NCBI GenBank assembly: GCA_022563775.1
Contig: JADFMS010000059.1
Location: 1 to 8,074, forward strand
Direction: 5' to 3'
DNA from: Fidelibacterota bacterium
GTDB taxonomy: Bacteria; Marinisomatota; SORT01
Length of the DNA: 8,074 nucleotides
This document shows positions 6,132 to 8,074 of the stretch, piece after piece (the first letter of the stretch is position 1; each line of letters starts with the position of its first letter). The notes under the pieces were generated by a model. It did not search any database. It was not told where the DNA came from and saw only the letters and a program-made list of their open reading frames with translations. The position numbers were made by a program, and so were the translations under genes.

Positions 6132-8074
6132 TTACTCCAAAAGAGATAAAAATACTTTAATGTCGTTCGTAGGTAGCTTGCATGCATAGTCCTCACAGAC
6201 ATATGCCGTTGCTTTTTCGCCTATCATATTCATTGCTTTCATTATAGGCAAATTCTCACTCGTGAAATTGTTCCTGTTCTCCACATCGGCAAGCAACACA
6301 ACTTTGTTAGGGATATATCTTTTATAAAGCTCCTCTAACATCGCCTCTGTATCTTCTTTGTCTCTGCTTCCGGCGATGATTATTTGTTTCGGTTTAACCA
6401 AACTGAAATCAACAGCAGATAACATTTGCGGTAGTGAGTGCGGCGATTCATCCAATTTTGAGTTATAGAAAGAGAGAACCCTGTCTGCTCTTTCCCTCAA
6501 GTCCTGTCTGTCCAACATCTGTGAAAGACGCAGCAGATTCATCACGGCGATAGAATTTCCTGTTGGCTCAGCGCCGTCATAGTCGTCTCTCATCCGAACT
6601 ATCAAGCTTATATCCCCCGTTTGAGTATCGTAAAACGCGCCTTCACTCTCGTCAAAAAAGAGATTTGTCGTTTGTTCATTTAGCTCCGCCGCCCACTCAA
6701 TCCAATGCGGCTCGAATGAGGCTTCGTATAAATCTAACAATGCCCCGGTCAGTAAGGCATAATCGGACAGGTTTGCTGTTATTCCCGCCTCACCGTCTCG
6801 ATATCTTCGTAGCAAAATATTCTTCTTCGAATCGTATAACTGTTTTTCTATAAATCCGGCTGCGTCGATTGCTGCGTCCAGATATTTTTCATCTCTGAAT
6901 GTTTGGAATCCTTTAGCAAAAGCGGATATCATATAACCGTTCCATGCTACGAGAATTTTATCATCGAGATGGGGGTTTACCCTCTTTTCCCTTTCTGTAA
7001 AAAGAAGCCGCCGCGAGGCGTCTATATTTATTTTGGTATCCTCTATGGACATTTCGAATTGATCTGCAGTTTCATCAAGTGTATAGGCTTGATATAACAC
7101 ATTTTTACCGGGGAAATAACCGTGAGGATCCTCAAGTACGTTCCCATCCTTTTCGATGCCATATCTGAACGAATATATCTCGGCATCATCTTCGCCTAAT
7201 ATTTCAATTATTTCCCCCTTCGCCCAAATATAGAATGCCCCTTCTGATTTTTTATCTAAGTTCTTCGGATCAGTGGCGCTTTCTGCGTCTTCCGCCGAAT
7301 AAAACCCTCCCGAAGGGTCCCGCATCACTCTTAAGACATAATCCAGTGCATCCTTTGCGACATCGGCGTAATACGTATCACCCGATATCTGATATGCCTC
7401 GATGTAACTGTTTATCATTTGTCCCTGATCATAAAGCATCTTCTCAAAATGCGGAACGTGCCATCTCTCATCAGTAGAATATCTGTGAAATCCTCCGCCT
7501 ATTTGATCGTATATCCCCCCCTCTGCAATTTTTCTAAGTGTATGGAGGGTCATATCTTTAGCAGGAACTGAACCGGTTTTCGCTGCATACCGGAACATGA
7601 AATTGAAAACAGAGGCTCTGGGAAACTTGGGAGCGCCGCCGAACCCACCGTAATTCGGATCATACATACTGCTGAATACCTCAAACCCTGCATTTAATAT
7701 CCCATCACCCGGTGATTGTGCGCTCTCAGGTTTTAACGATTCTTTGGATAATATATTATAAAGTTTTTCAGCTGAAGCGGTAAGCTGCTCTCGATCACTA
7801 TGCCAGAGCTCGTTAATACGGGTTATCAGCTCGACAAATCCCGGTCGCCCGTATTGACTCTCCGGAGGAATATAAGTTCCCCCCCAGAATGGCTTCAAAT
7901 CAGGTGTCATGAAAATAGACATAGGCCAGCCCCCGCTGCCGGTCATCATCTGCAGCGCCTGCATATAGATTCTATCGACGTCCGGTCTCTCTTCACGGTC
8001 AACTTTAATCGAGATGAACATATCGTTTAATTTAGAAGCGATAGCAGGTACTTCGAATACCTCCCGCTCCATGA
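6132..8074 (-). CDS. YyaL/SPATA20-family thioredoxin-fold and six-hairpin protein, 5' end missing
   Basis: This is COG1331/DUF255: an N-terminal thioredoxin-like domain followed by an (alpha/alpha)6 six-hairpin glycosidase-like domain; the biochemical role is not firmly established. The visible 646 residues begin at MEREVFEVPA, which in the family follows the CHWCHV redox motif directly; the two preceding bases (TC) fit the Val codon. About 50-70 N-terminal residues, including the CxxC site, therefore lie beyond the right edge, and the ATG at 8072 is internal. Family motifs appear in order: KVDREERPDVD at 23-33, the cis-Pro region TGSGGWP at 44-50, GGTYIP at 64-69, GGFGGAPKFPR at 142-152, GGIYDQIGGGFHRYSTDE at 185-202 with WHVPHFEKMLYDQ after it, EGAFYIW at 277-283, LDDKILVAWNGYMISA at 369-384, EPTGNSIA at 502-509, and a C-terminal Cys pair (C626, C631) in the conserved VCxxxxC-xxP position. 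The stop is followed by 159 bases before meaB, so it need not be in the same operon. Confidence 0.93.
   Translation of the reverse strand, partial: MEREVFEVPAIASKLNDMFISIKVDREERPDVDRIYMQALQMMTGSGGWPMSIFMTPDLKPFWGGTYIPPESQYGRPGFVELITRINELWHSDREQLTASAEKLYNILSKESLKPESAQSPGDGILNAGFEVFSSMYDPNYGGFGGAPKFPRASVFNFMFRYAAKTGSVPAKDMTLHTLRKIAEGGIYDQIGGGFHRYSTDERWHVPHFEKMLYDQGQMINSYIEAYQISGDTYYADVAKDALDYVLRVMRDPSGGFYSAEDAESATDPKNLDKKSEGAFYIWAKGEIIEILGEDDAEIYSFRYGIEKDGNVLEDPHGYFPGKNVLYQAYTLDETADQFEMSIEDTKINIDASRRLLFTEREKRVNPHLDDKILVAWNGYMISAFAKGFQTFRDEKYLDAAIDAAGFIEKQLYDSKKNILLRRYRDGEAGITANLSDYALLTGALLDLYEASFEPHWIEWAAELNEQTTNLFFDESEGAFYDTQTGDISLIVRMRDDYDGAEPTGNSIAVMNLLRLSQMLDRQDLRERADRVLSFYNSKLDESPHSLPQMLSAVDFSLVKPKQIIIAGSRDKEDTEAMLEELYKRYIPNKVVLLADVENRNNFTSENLPIMKAMNMIGEKATAYVCEDYACKLPTNDIKVFLSLLE

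Noticed and set aside
6563..6853. Plus-strand open frames within the YyaL-like gene (also 6903-7097, 7235-7477 and 7800-8030)
   Set aside because: All are antisense to a continuous, motif-rich coding frame and show no domain or ribosome site.

Overview
The window is part of a bacterial chromosome carrying six genes, all on the minus strand, so the natural reading order is from the right edge (8074) to the left edge (1). The order is: a thioredoxin-fold/six-hairpin protein of the YyaL/SPATA20 family (5' end cut by the window), a MeaB/ArgK-type G-protein chaperone, a large outer-membrane fusion protein (gluzincin metallopeptidase, TolB-like propeller, Omp85-like barrel), a BamB-like PQQ-propeller protein, a PEGA-repeat periplasmic protein, and the start of tatC (3' part cut by the window). 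I see no RNA gene, mobile element, CRISPR array or phage signal.

The organism is probably a Gram-negative member of the FCB superphylum or a near neighbour (Marinimicrobia-, Calditrichota- or Ignavibacteria-like). The reasons are the outer-membrane barrel with fused peptidase and propeller, a PEGA protein with a C-terminal helical hairpin, a moderate-to-low GC content judged by eye, and the near absence of Shine-Dalgarno sequences before the clear starts. This placement is inference from gene type, not from a marker gene.

Layout: 6132-8074 is the YyaL-like gene. 5973-6131 is the only real intergenic region; it holds a twice-occurring imperfect motif and a TATAAT box seven bases before the likely meaB start. 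From 5972 down to 209 four genes are packed with gaps of 2 and 4 bases and one 8-base overlap, so they very likely form one transcript with coupled translation. After 27 bases comes the GTG proposed for tatC (181 to the left edge).

Functionally, the middle three genes look like one cell-envelope module. The barrel protein would sit in the outer membrane with its peptidase and propeller in the periplasm, the BamB-like propeller could be a lipoprotein partner, and the PEGA protein could be an envelope-anchored partner. TatC is the twin-arginine translocase receptor of the inner membrane. MeaB (cobalamin-dependent mutase chaperone) and the YyaL-like protein have no evident link to the envelope genes, and no mutase or other Tat gene is present in the window. 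The barrel protein with its two partners is the most interesting system here: its zinc-peptidase residues look intact, while its barrel lid motif departs from the Omp85 consensus.
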